A stretch of DNA of 52,145 bases, taken from positions 675,647 through 727,791 of the forward strand of contig NZ_LUTV01000004.1 of assembly GCF_001646945.1 (NCBI RefSeq), in the 5' to 3' direction. Below are positions 16,312-25,966 of this stretch, one piece after another. This DNA is from Endozoicomonas ascidiicola. GTDB taxonomy: Bacteria; Pseudomonadota; Gammaproteobacteria; Pseudomonadales; Endozoicomonadaceae. Position numbers and translations under genes: made by a program. The notes beneath the pieces are model-generated. The model made no database searches. It was not told the origin of the DNA and worked only from the letters and a program-made list of their open reading frames with translations. Every line of letters begins with the position of its first letter. The first letter of the stretch is position 1.

Positions 16312-19300
16312 CTAAACCACTGTCGTTTTGATGCTTTTCAGTACCCCTAACGCTTCATCAAAATCATAATTGACCACCGCATCCTGAAACGCCTTCAGCC
16401 TTTGTTGTTCAATTTGGTCTTTTAACCCCCGAGTCAGCATCGGAAGCAGGCCAATCACATCGGGATCTCCCTGTTCCAGTTTGGCTTCAACATTCAACAA
16501 GATATCGTTTAACACACCCACTTCAATGGTGCCTTCACCAGCGGGTTCAAGTTCATCATGATCAGCAGCCAAATCAGCCAGACCCGACATCACCAATTCA
16601 AAAGCTTCAGTAAATGCAGTCATGTTCAAATCATCCGCACTTTCCGAGTAGCCCCTCAAGCTTCGCTCCAACTGACCGGCTTGCTGGAAAAGTGCCTTGG
16701 CACCGAGGTTACCGGCAATACCTTTCAGGTTATGAATTAACTGACAGGCTTCCTGCCACTGATTGGCGTCAAGGAACCCCTCAAGCTGCATTAGAGCGCC
16801 TTGCTGCTCTTTATAGAAATTGCCCAGCAACTGATAGTACAACGAGTGATTACCTTGCAGCCGGCTTAACCCATCCTCCTGATCAATACCCGGTAATTCC
16901 AGGGTTTGGTTATGATCAATCTCCGGTTCTATCTCTGCAGAAATACGGGCATCGCTTTCTCCAACCTGTAACCAGTGTCGTACCATTTGTTTCAGCGCTG
17001 CAGGGTCCAGAGGTTTGGAGATATGATCATTCATACCCGCTTGCAGGCAACGCTCCCGATCACCGGTCATGGCGTGGGCGGTCATGGCAATGATGATTAA
17101 CTGGTGATTACCCAATTTCCGTCGTATTCTTCGAGTGGCTTGATAGCCATCCATTTCCGGCATTTGAATATCCATAAACACCAGATCAAAGGACTCATCG
17201 CGCACTTTCTCAACGGCTTCTGCACCGTTGGTCGCCATCACGACATCTAACCCAATGCCTTGAAGTAACTCTCTGGCCACCTGACGGTTGATTTCATTGT
17301 CTTCCGCGAGTAACACTCTGCCCTTTGGCATAACCTCACAGTATCGCCCCTGCTCAATGGGCGACACAGAAGTCACCGATTGATAGCCCTGAACTCTGGA
17401 AATAGTCTCGAATAATACAGAATGATTCACAGGCTTTATCAGGAACGCATCAACCTTACCGGATGCTTTGTTCATCAGCTCTTCACGGCCATATGCGGAA
17501 ACCATTATTAATTTGGGTTGCACCATAAGCGGCAGTTTTCTAATTTCTTCCGACAGTTTAATCCCGTCAATATTGGGCATACGCCAATCCAGAATAACCA
17601 GCTGAATCGCGCTCTCTTCCGCTGACTCCCCTGAATTGGTTTTCTTCAACAACGACAGCGCATCACTGGCATGGCTTCTCTGGATGGTTTCACAACCGGA
17701 CATGTTCAGATAGCTCACTAATAGCGCACGGGCTTCGGTACTGTCATCCACCACCAGCACCTTCAAGCCTTCCAGTGATAACTGCGGCGCCAGTACTTCT
17801 TCAGCAATACCAAGCTCCACCACAAAACGGAATGTACTGCCCTGACCAGGCTCTGACTGCACAGAAATCGTACCGTTCATCATATGCACCAGGTTTTTAC
17901 AGATTGCCAGACCAAGCCCTGTGCCACCAAATTTACGGGTAGTAGAACCATCCACCTGAGAGAATGACTGAAACAGTTTTTTCTGCTGCTCAGGATTGAT
18001 GCCAATCCCGGAGTCTTTAACCTGCACCTCAATTCTGGCCACATCCTGACGGCGAGACAGTAACGTGACATTCAGCGCCACCTCTCCTTCACTGGTAAAT
18101 TTCAAGGCATTGTGGGTGAGGTTAATTAAAATTTGTCCAAGCCTGAGAGGGTCCCCTTTCAGTTGACGGGGAACATCAGGGTCAATGTGATACGTCAGCG
18201 ATAAGTCTTTCTCTTTGGCTTTAATCGAGCTGAGGTTGTAGACATTTTCAAAGACCGCTTTCACATCAAACTCAATATTTTCCATACTGAGCTTGCCCGC
18301 CTCAATCCGTGAGAAATCTAAAATATCATTAATAATGCCCAGAAGATCATGGGCCGATGTTTGAATTTTGCTGACATAATCTTTCTGCTGCACCGACAGC
18401 TGGGTTTCTTGCACTAGATGACTCAAGCCAATAATGGCGTTCATCGGTGTCCGAATCTCGTGGCTCATATTGGCCAGGAAATTACTTTTTGCCTGGTTCG
18501 CCTGATCCGCCACTTCTTTTGCCCGATGCAGCGCTTCTTCTGCCTGTTTGCGATCAGTAATGTCCCGACTGGAGGCAAACAAGTAGCCTTCGCCTTCGTA
18601 CTCCATATAGTTGGCCGTGACTTCAACAGGGAAGATGGAACCGTCGGAGGCTTTTCTTAAGGTTTCGTAGGTCATTCCCTGGCGAAGCACTAATTGTTCC
18701 CAGAGTTTCTTCCAGGAACTGCGAGTCACCGCCGGGTTGATGTCCATGATGGTCATACCCAATAACTCTTCCTGGGAATACCCCAACGCTTTGCAGGCGG
18801 ACTCATTCACGTATTTATGATGACCATCAATCCGGAACCAATGAATGTGGTCACCGGCACTGTCCAAAGAAAAACGGGCCATGGAAAAATCCCGCTCACG
18901 CTCCACCTGATGGGTAATATCCACCGTTGTGCCAACCGCCCGAAGCGGCCTGCCCTGCTCATCCCGAAATACCACCTTGCCTTTACTGCGAACGGTGGCA
19001 TAACTGCCATCCTTTTTGCGCATACGGAAAACAAATTGATAAGGTTGCAGGGAGTGCTCCATTTGCTCTTTCAGAAAGCTGAAAACAGCTTCTTTGTCAT
19101 CGGGATGCACCAACCGTTTCCAGGATCGGATATTCTGCAGAATTTCTCCCGGCTGATAACCCAGAATACTCTGATAGCGTGGGCTGAAATAAACATTATC
19201 ATTGGATACATCCCAATCCCACAGCCCATCCGACGCTGCATCCATGGCCAGTTGATAGCGCTCTTCACTAAGCCGAAGTGCCTGTTCAGCATTCTGGCGC

Positions 19301-22128
19301 TCCATGGCAACCGCCACCAGCTCACCCATCCGATGCAGGAGATCCATGTCTTGCACATACAATTGATATTTTTCCGGAATATTGATCAGAGCAATACCAC
19401 CGACGACCTGGCCAAACAACATCATTGGCGCATACACAGCGGTAGTGACGCCAAGGTCGTCAAGTATCTCTGTCCCTGTTACATCTCCCGCCGCACTGAC
19501 TTCATCCCTGAACAGGATGTTGATTTTGTCCCGCTCCAGTGGGCCATAAACACCAGAGAAATTGTATTTGAACAACGTCGTAAAATTATCGGGTACCGGG
19601 TGGCTTCTCCGCGACCAGTAATGTTCGATTCTGGCAACCGGCTCCCAGGAGAAAATAGCTGCCGCCTCGGCATCCAGATAATGACCTAACTGCCTGAGAA
19701 AGTAATCACTGGCCTCCTGCACCGATTGATCCATAAAATTGCGGGAAATATCACTGAGTAAACGGTCCAGCTCAGCACGGATTTTCAGTCCTTCTTCGGC
19801 TTTTTCCCGTTCTGCAATTTCCCGGCTCAAACGACGATTCCAGTAAATAATCAGAATCAACGTCACAACAATGAGCACAAAACCAATAAACAGCTCTTTG
19901 TTAGGGCGCCATAATCGATTGTGAATCGCCAGCCAGTTGCTTTCCAGTTTTTCGCGGTCTTCGGGTGTGATGGTAGCAACGGCTTTGTTGAATATAGAGG
20001 CAAGCTCTGGTTCGTTATTTCTCGACGCAAGACCGAAGTCATAATCAAAACCGGCTTCGGCAACAACCTTGAGATTGGTGATTTTCATCCGCTCAATCTC
20101 GTAGCTGGCAGACGCCAGATTCACAATCATCGCATCCAACTCACCACTGGCCACCTGTCGTATGCCGGTGGCAATATCCGTAATAGCAATAAACTGCATG
20201 CCCGGATATTTTTTATTGAAATAATCATAAGTCACATAACCCGGGGCAAAACCAACTTTTTTACCCATAAGGTGCACCGGGTTTCGGATGCCATTCTCCG
20301 AACTTCGCGCCAGGATAACGCCGGGCGCCGAAACCAATGGTTTGGTGAAATTCAGATATTTGCTGCGCTCATCGGTTTCCTGCATCAAAGCAACCACATC
20401 CACCTCATGACGATAGGCCGTGTTCAAAGCATCAGTCCAGGATGATCGGCTGTTCAACTGAAATGTGACGCCCAGTCGATTTTCCAGCAACCTGAGGTAA
20501 TCAATCGTAATACCTCGCCACTCACCCTCATCGTCGAGGAACGAAAAAGGCGCCTTATTGCGATCTAATAACACTCGAATTACCGGATGCTTCGCGAGCC
20601 ATAGTCGCTCCGCATCACTCAGATCAATAGCATCTCCTCGTGGTTGAAAAAACCGATCCTTGTTACCGACGATCCAGTTTCTCTCCAGCTGAAGATACTC
20701 ATCGCCACTGATCGCATTCATTCCCTTGTTTATCAGAGGAAGCATCTGGTCTGCACTGCTGTTCAGCACCCCTGCCCCGATTGCTTCATTAAGATTAAAA
20801 TGCTCACTGGCGACCACTTCCCCAACAAGACCCTGACGGTTCAATGCCGACTGAACCACCACTGGCTCACCAAGAAAGACATCGACATTGCCCGAAAACA
20901 GAGTACTGATCAGCTCACTCACACTGCTGCATTCCACCAAGATGGCATTGGGTATCCAGCGACGAACAAACTCCTCCTGACTGGAGTTACGAATAACACC
21001 GATTTTTTTACCATCAAGGTTTAGTTTTCGAACATCTAGGTCACTGCCTTTTCGGTAGTACAGGCGGGTATTTAATCCATAATACGGATGGGAAACGCTC
21101 ATCCATTGACTGCGTTCTGAGGTCGGCGATATAGCCGCAATCACGTCTATTTTCCCCGCCTGTAACAACGATAAACTGTGACCAACAGGGCTTACTCTGA
21201 AGCTAACGGGGGTTTGTGTCTTTTCAGACCAGAGTTTCCACACATCCACAAATAAACCTGCCGGCTTGCCCAGCGCATTGACAAAAGAAAGCGGTGCCAG
21301 ACCCGGATCAAGCGCAACGGTCAATGTTTCAGTATCATTGGCCTTTATTTCCAGCCATTTCTGGATAATATCGGTTTTATCCTGACTGCTGATTTTTGCC
21401 ATACCCTGTTCAATTTCATTCAGTAGTCCATCCTTTCCAGTGCTCACTACGGATCGAATACTAACCTCATCCAGGGGTGGCCAAATCACTCGATAATCAT
21501 CATTCACCCCAAGGTTCTTCAGGTAAAAATTCAGGGAAGAATAGCCACCCAGTAACCCTGAAATTCCGCCACTGACCGCAGCCTCCATCATGGCGTGGTA
21601 AGAAGAAAACGGGTACAAGACCGCATTAGGATTTTCTGCTTTCAGCGCCTCGAAAAAGCCGTACCCTCTCAAATACCCCAGTGACAATGTATCGATGGCT
21701 TGCTCAAAGCCATCAACATGGGTTTCTTTCAGAATAAAAAGCGCCGGAGCATAGGGATAAATACCGACCGCCTCCGTACCTGTTAGTGCAAATTCCTGAC
21801 TGGCTGGAAGATAGGCAAGGGCATCCACGGCACCGGAGGTAAATTGCTGTTGAATGTTTGCGGGCTGCGATTCAATAAAAATCACGGGTTTCCCGGTGAC
21901 TTGAGACCACTTTTGCCACAGTGCAATTCCCGCGCCGGCAGGCTCCCCCTGACCATTGACAAACATCCATGGTGCCTGGTCAGAATAAAACGCAACCTTT
22001 ATCGGTGCTGCTAATGACGGTTCCGCCCTTGCCTCATGGCTGATTGCGCCAAATAGAATAACCAGGCCCAGCAGTGAAAGTGTCAACCATCGGGTAAACT
22101 GAAAAAAACGGGGAGAAAAAAGGAGCAT
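16312..22128 (-). CDS. Hybrid sensor histidine kinase with three periplasmic solute-binding domains
   Basis: A 1938-residue BvgS/EvgS-like phosphorelay sensor. Order: signal peptide (1-35); three SBP_bac_3-like (Venus flytrap) domains at about 42-255, 265-490 and 515-735; one membrane segment (743-762); coiled linker; GAF-like domain (785-935); two PAS domains (956-1070, 1079-1195) the first with DGLWDWDVSNDNVYFSPRY; HisKA with His1223 (NMSHEIRTPMNA); ATPase domain (1326-1440, GTGLGLAICKN); receiver 1 with Asp1514 (ILDWRMP); receiver 2 with Asp1653 (FMDIQMP); and a C-terminal Hpt with His1799 (LIHNLKGIAGNLGA). All phosphorelay residues are present. No response regulator is adjacent, so the output partner is elsewhere. 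The periplasmic domains suggest amino-acid or similar small-ligand sensing; the ligand is unknown. Confidence 0.93.
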   Translation of the reverse strand: MLLFSPRFFQFTRWLTLSLLGLVILFGAISHEARAEPSLAAPIKVAFYSDQAPWMFVNGQGEPAGAGIALWQKWSQVTGKPVIFIESQPANIQQQFTSGAVDALAYLPASQEFALTGTEAVGIYPYAPALFILKETHVDGFEQAIDTLSLGYLRGYGFFEALKAENPNAVLYPFSSYHAMMEAAVSGGISGLLGGYSSLNFYLKNLGVNDDYRVIWPPLDEVSIRSVVSTGKDGLLNEIEQGMAKISSQDKTDIIQKWLEIKANDTETLTVALDPGLAPLSFVNALGKPAGLFVDVWKLWSEKTQTPVSFRVSPVGHSLSLLQAGKIDVIAAISPTSERSQWMSVSHPYYGLNTRLYYRKGSDLDVRKLNLDGKKIGVIRNSSQEEFVRRWIPNAILVECSSVSELISTLFSGNVDVFLGEPVVVQSALNRQGLVGEVVASEHFNLNEAIGAGVLNSSADQMLPLINKGMNAISGDEYLQLERNWIVGNKDRFFQPRGDAIDLSDAERLWLAKHPVIRVLLDRNKAPFSFLDDEGEWRGITIDYLRLLENRLGVTFQLNSRSSWTDALNTAYRHEVDVVALMQETDERSKYLNFTKPLVSAPGVILARSSENGIRNPVHLMGKKVGFAPGYVTYDYFNKKYPGMQFIAITDIATGIRQVASGELDAMIVNLASASYEIERMKITNLKVVAEAGFDYDFGLASRNNEPELASIFNKAVATITPEDREKLESNWLAIHNRLWRPNKELFIGFVLIVVTLILIIYWNRRLSREIAEREKAEEGLKIRAELDRLLSDISRNFMDQSVQEASDYFLRQLGHYLDAEAAAIFSWEPVARIEHYWSRRSHPVPDNFTTLFKYNFSGVYGPLERDKINILFRDEVSAAGDVTGTEILDDLGVTTAVYAPMMLFGQVVGGIALINIPEKYQLYVQDMDLLHRMGELVAVAMERQNAEQALRLSEERYQLAMDAASDGLWDWDVSNDNVYFSPRYQSILGYQPGEILQNIRSWKRLVHPDDKEAVFSFLKEQMEHSLQPYQFVFRMRKKDGSYATVRSKGKVVFRDEQGRPLRAVGTTVDITHQVERERDFSMARFSLDSAGDHIHWFRIDGHHKYVNESACKALGYSQEELLGMTIMDINPAVTRSSWKKLWEQLVLRQGMTYETLRKASDGSIFPVEVTANYMEYEGEGYLFASSRDITDRKQAEEALHRAKEVADQANQAKSNFLANMSHEIRTPMNAIIGLSHLVQETQLSVQQKDYVSKIQTSAHDLLGIINDILDFSRIEAGKLSMENIEFDVKAVFENVYNLSSIKAKEKDLSLTYHIDPDVPRQLKGDPLRLGQILINLTHNALKFTSEGEVALNVTLLSRRQDVARIEVQVKDSGIGINPEQQKKLFQSFSQVDGSTTRKFGGTGLGLAICKNLVHMMNGTISVQSEPGQGSTFRFVVELGIAEEVLAPQLSLEGLKVLVVDDSTEARALLVSYLNMSGCETIQRSHASDALSLLKKTNSGESAEESAIQLVILDWRMPNIDGIKLSEEIRKLPLMVQPKLIMVSAYGREELMNKASGKVDAFLIKPVNHSVLFETISRVQGYQSVTSVSPIEQGRYCEVMPKGRVLLAEDNEINRQVARELLQGIGLDVVMATNGAEAVEKVRDESFDLVFMDIQMPEMDGYQATRRIRRKLGNHQLIIIAMTAHAMTGDRERCLQAGMNDHISKPLDPAALKQMVRHWLQVGESDARISAEIEPEIDHNQTLELPGIDQEDGLSRLQGNHSLYYQLLGNFYKEQQGALMQLEGFLDANQWQEACQLIHNLKGIAGNLGAKALFQQAGQLERSLRGYSESADDLNMTAFTEAFELVMSGLADLAADHDELEPAGEGTIEVGVLNDILLNVEAKLEQGDPDVIGLLPMLTRGLKDQIEQQRLKAFQDAVVNYDFDEALGVLKSIKTTVV

Positions 22129-22263
22129 AGAGACTAAAAAACAACTCTTGGGGTTTCAAGGCGGCGCTATCTTACCCTGAAATACGACAATCACCTACCG
22201 CTCAACATTGGTTTACTCGAGGTTTGCTAAAATATTCAAAAGAACCTTGATCCGGGACACCTC

Positions 22264-22569
22264 ATGGACAATGAACAGGACGTTGAAAAAAACCTCGAAG
22301 AGCAGATCGAAGCGGGCAAAAGAGCCATCGAAGAAGCGCAGCACCTGATTCAATCCATGGATACCCTGAAGAAAAAGCTCCATATCAGTCACGGCAGTGG
22401 CCAGCGTTTTCTTCAACGGGCTAAACCCAGCATGGCGTTACTTAAAGAAGCAGAACAGCTCATCAATACCGAGTTCAGCGGTTCCAGTGAAGCCAGTGAA
22501 AATGCAAAAGCCAAAGGCAAAAACAAATCCAAACTGCTAAACAATATTGCTCGCCAGAATAAAGCATAA
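22264..22569 (+). CDS. Small hypothetical coiled-coil protein
   Basis: A 101-residue protein I do not recognise. It is highly charged and soluble: a predicted coiled coil spans about residues 5-45 (VEKNLEEQIEAGKRAIEEAQ and after), followed by GSGQRFLQRAKPSMALLKEAEQL and a low-complexity lysine/asparagine-rich tail (AKAKGKNKSKLLNN). No signal peptide, no membrane segment, no cysteine. It starts with ATG, preceded by GGGACACC, and lies between the divergent hybrid kinase and the recCBD operon, reading in the direction of recC with a 91-base gap. Composition is like its neighbours, so it looks like a real gene; the function is open. Confidence 0.65.
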   Translation: MDNEQDVEKNLEEQIEAGKRAIEEAQHLIQSMDTLKKKLHISHGSGQRFLQRAKPSMALLKEAEQLINTEFSGSSEASENAKAKGKNKSKLLNNIARQNKA

Positions 22570-22660
22570 ATGGTTGTGCACTTAAATTAATTCTCAGTTG
22601 ACAGCATCGCCGTTACCAATGACAGTACTGGTATGTCCTGATTAATGTCGATGTTTCCCT

Positions 22661-25600
22661 GTGCTGACCATTTACCACTCCAATCATCTGGATGTCCTGA
22701 AAGACCTTTTGGTCGAACTCCTGCAAAGAGACCCGCCTGCCAATCCACTGGAAGATGAACAGATTCTTGTTCAAAGTCCCGGTATGGCTCAGTGGCTCAG
22801 AATTGAGCTAGCCAAAGGTCTCGGGATTGCAGCCGGTATCAACTTCCCGCTGCCTGCCAGTTTTCTCTGGCAGATGTACACAAAAGTCCTGCCCGATGTA
22901 CCACTGCGCTCGGCTTTTAATAAAGAGTCCATGACGTGGAAGTTAATGGACCTGCTGGAAGACACCAAAAGTGATCCTGACTTTTATGCCCTGACACAAT
23001 ATCTGGCAGCGGACACCGACGATATCCGAAAATTCCAGCTCTCCGGAAAAGTCGCGGATATTTTTGACCAGTATCTGGTCTATCGCCCTGACTGGATTCT
23101 CAACTGGGAAGCGGGAACAGAAACGCCGGACATCACCGCAGAGCAACCGTGGCAGCCAAAACTGTGGCGAGCGCTGGTGGCTAAAACGGCGCAACTGGGG
23201 CAATCCCCGTGGCATCGAGCCAATATGCATCACCGTTTTTTAACGGCACTGGCTAACGATCAGGCAGACTTCGAACTGCCAAAACGACTGTTTGTTTTTG
23301 GCATCTCCGCCCTGCCCCCACACTTTGTAGAATCCCTGGAAGCCCTCGCCAGCCGTTGCGAGGTGCACTTGATGGTATCCAACCCCTGCCAACATTACTG
23401 GGGCGATGAGCGAGACCCCAAATACCTTCGCAAACTGGCTGCTCGCCAATTGATAAAGCACAACGAACAGAGTTCACAAAAAAGCTGGTTTGATAAAGCC
23501 GGTCTCACTCTTGATAACCTGGACACTATCGGCAACCCATTACTGGGTTCCATGGGCAAGCTCGGCAGAGATTATTTTCACCAGCTGCACAGTCTCGATG
23601 CCTTTGATGTTGATGTATTTGTTCCTGACCATAAACGACAAATACTTGGCCAGTTGCAGAAAGATATTTTTGACCTCCATGATCGCAGCGCCCCAGATCA
23701 GCAAACGCCTTTGGATGCTGATCGTTCCCTGCAATTCCACAGCTGTCACAGTCCTTTGCGAGAAGTGGAAGTGCTCCATGATCGCCTGCTGGATATGTTT
23801 GAACAAAACCCGGAACTGACGCCAAAAGATGTGGTGATCATGCTTCCGGATATCGACAGTTACGCACCCTGGATTCAGGCGGTCTTTGGCAGTATTGACG
23901 ACCACCGTCGAATACCCTGGGCCATTTCCGATATCAGTGCGAAAAGTGAACATCCGGTTTTGTCGGCGTTAATGAAACTACTGGAATTGGACAAAAGCCG
24001 CTGTTCGGCTCCGGAAATGATGGAGATGCTTGAAGTCCCTGCCATTCAACAACGTTTCCAGCTAACCCCCGGCGGTTTGGACACCTTACGACAGTGGACT
24101 CAGGAATCAGGCATCCGCTGGGGCTTGACTCCGGAACATCAAACGCATTTCGACCTGCCAGAGCTCAAAACCAACTCCTGGAGCTTTGGCATCCGTCGCA
24201 TGTTGCTGGGTTATGCCATGCCTGAAAGCGCCGGCGTCTATGACGACATTCTGCCTCTGGACTCTGTTCAGGGAATGAACGCTGTTCTGGCAGGTCACCT
24301 TGCCAGCTTTATTGATGCTGCAGAAGCACTGATTACCGAACTGGAACAAATCCGTTCCATTGATGAGTGGATCCATTTCACTCATCAACAACTTGAACGT
24401 TTTTTCCTGACTGAATCTGAAGAAGACGAAGCCGCTCTAAAACTGGTTCGGGATTCCCTTATTCACCTACGGGATCAACTGTTTGACGCAGGGTATGATC
24501 AGCCTCTGTCCAGAACAGTATTCATTAGTTATCTCTCTGAGCGCCTTTCCATGGAGCGAAGCAGTCAACGTTTTCTGGCCGGGCAGCTTAACTTCTGTAC
24601 ATTGATGCCTATGCGCTCCATTCCGTTTAAAGTGGTCTGCTTGCTTGGCATGAACGATGGCGCCTATCCACGGAGTATTGCACCGGCTGGTTTTGACTTA
24701 ATCGCTCGCCACGGACGGCGGGGAGACCGTTCCCGCCGAGTGGATGACCGCTACCTGTTCCTGGAAGCCATGCTGTCCGCTCAGGAAACGTTGTACATCA
24801 GCTTTATTGGACGACGCATTCAGGATAATGCCGAAAGAATCCCTTCAGTACTGGTGACAGAACTGTTGAATTACTGCGAACAAGGCTTTGGCTTATCATC
24901 GGAAAAACTGATCACCGAGCATCCCCTGCAATCCTTCAGCCCAACCAACTTTTTGCCAGAAGCCGGAAAGAGCAATCCCTTATTCAGCTACACAGCACAA
25001 TGGCTGCCGGCTGCTCACCGCAACGAACGGCAACCCGGCGCTTTTATAACCGAGCCACTGCCCGCACAGACTGATCTGAACCTCAATGAAATTGAACTGA
25101 CTGAACTTTTGAGATTCTACACCAACCCCTGTCGTTACTTTTTCAATCGACGTTTGAAGGTCTATTTCAGCCAGCAGGACTTAACACTGGAAGAAACAGA
25201 AACCTTTGCCATGGACGCACTGGAGAATTACCAGCTCAAAAGTGTACTACTGGAAAGTATGATCGTCCGCGAACCCATGGAGTTGTTAATTAAACGACTT
25301 CAGTCCACAGGTGAATTGCCCCATTCTGCTTTCGGCCAATTACTTCTGGAAGAGCAGATTAACGTCATCAGTAAAATGGCGGAGCAAATACAAACCTTCC
25401 GGGACAATCCGGGCGAAGACCGGGAAATCAACCTGCAGATATCTCATCCCGATCTTTCGGATCAACCCATTCATATTTCCGGCTGGCTAAAAGGCTCTTC
25501 AGAGAGCGCTCTGGTTCGTTACCGTCCATCCAGCTTCAAAGGCAAAGACCTGATAAGACACTGGATTGAACATCTCTGCCTATGTATGACAGACAATCCG

Positions 25601-25966
25601 GTTGCCACGGTTATATTTGATCCTGAGAAGTGTCGTATGCTTCCGGTGATTGCAAGAGAGCAAGCAGAGAAACATCTGGTGGCAATCATTTATTACTTCC
25701 ATCAGGGGCATAATCTGGCATTACCCTGGTTCCCTCAAACCGCCATGAGCTGGCTTGCGGCAGACCCGGACGACAATCCTGATAAAGCGGAAAAACTGGC
25801 ATTAAAAACCTTTGCCGGTGATGGTTTTATAGTGGCGGGTGAAAGTAACGACGAATACATTGGTCGGGTTTACCCTGAACTTGAACCCGTTATGGCAGAG
25901 TTTTGCTCTTTAACTGAATTGCTGATGGCGCCAGCATTGAGTGCTCTTCAGGAGGTAAAATCGTGA
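22661..25966 (+). CDS. recC: Exodeoxyribonuclease V, gamma subunit (RecC)
   Basis: RecC holds the RecBCD complex together, splits the duplex and recognises the Chi sequence during double-strand-break repair. The 1101-residue protein begins MLTIYHSNHLDVLKDLLVELL, continues with QSPGMAQWLRIELAKGLGIAAGINFPLPASFLWQMY in helicase-fold domain 1 (seen across residues about 45-85), and has the later conserved SDISAKSEHPVL and CLLGMNDGAYPRS segments. As expected, helicase motifs are degenerate. GTG start at 22661; the stop overlaps the recB start (GTGA). The size is close to E. coli RecC. Confidence 0.96.
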   Translation: MLTIYHSNHLDVLKDLLVELLQRDPPANPLEDEQILVQSPGMAQWLRIELAKGLGIAAGINFPLPASFLWQMYTKVLPDVPLRSAFNKESMTWKLMDLLEDTKSDPDFYALTQYLAADTDDIRKFQLSGKVADIFDQYLVYRPDWILNWEAGTETPDITAEQPWQPKLWRALVAKTAQLGQSPWHRANMHHRFLTALANDQADFELPKRLFVFGISALPPHFVESLEALASRCEVHLMVSNPCQHYWGDERDPKYLRKLAARQLIKHNEQSSQKSWFDKAGLTLDNLDTIGNPLLGSMGKLGRDYFHQLHSLDAFDVDVFVPDHKRQILGQLQKDIFDLHDRSAPDQQTPLDADRSLQFHSCHSPLREVEVLHDRLLDMFEQNPELTPKDVVIMLPDIDSYAPWIQAVFGSIDDHRRIPWAISDISAKSEHPVLSALMKLLELDKSRCSAPEMMEMLEVPAIQQRFQLTPGGLDTLRQWTQESGIRWGLTPEHQTHFDLPELKTNSWSFGIRRMLLGYAMPESAGVYDDILPLDSVQGMNAVLAGHLASFIDAAEALITELEQIRSIDEWIHFTHQQLERFFLTESEEDEAALKLVRDSLIHLRDQLFDAGYDQPLSRTVFISYLSERLSMERSSQRFLAGQLNFCTLMPMRSIPFKVVCLLGMNDGAYPRSIAPAGFDLIARHGRRGDRSRRVDDRYLFLEAMLSAQETLYISFIGRRIQDNAERIPSVLVTELLNYCEQGFGLSSEKLITEHPLQSFSPTNFLPEAGKSNPLFSYTAQWLPAAHRNERQPGAFITEPLPAQTDLNLNEIELTELLRFYTNPCRYFFNRRLKVYFSQQDLTLEETETFAMDALENYQLKSVLLESMIVREPMELLIKRLQSTGELPHSAFGQLLLEEQINVISKMAEQIQTFRDNPGEDREINLQISHPDLSDQPIHISGWLKGSSESALVRYRPSSFKGKDLIRHWIEHLCLCMTDNPVATVIFDPEKCRMLPVIAREQAEKHLVAIIYYFHQGHNLALPWFPQTAMSWLAADPDDNPDKAEKLALKTFAGDGFIVAGESNDEYIGRVYPELEPVMAEFCSLTELLMAPALSALQEVKS

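Noticed and set aside
16165-16350. 61-codon plus-strand frame starting in the heptamer repeats
   Set aside because: Mostly translated repeats, and it runs into the 3' end of the kinase gene on the other strand.
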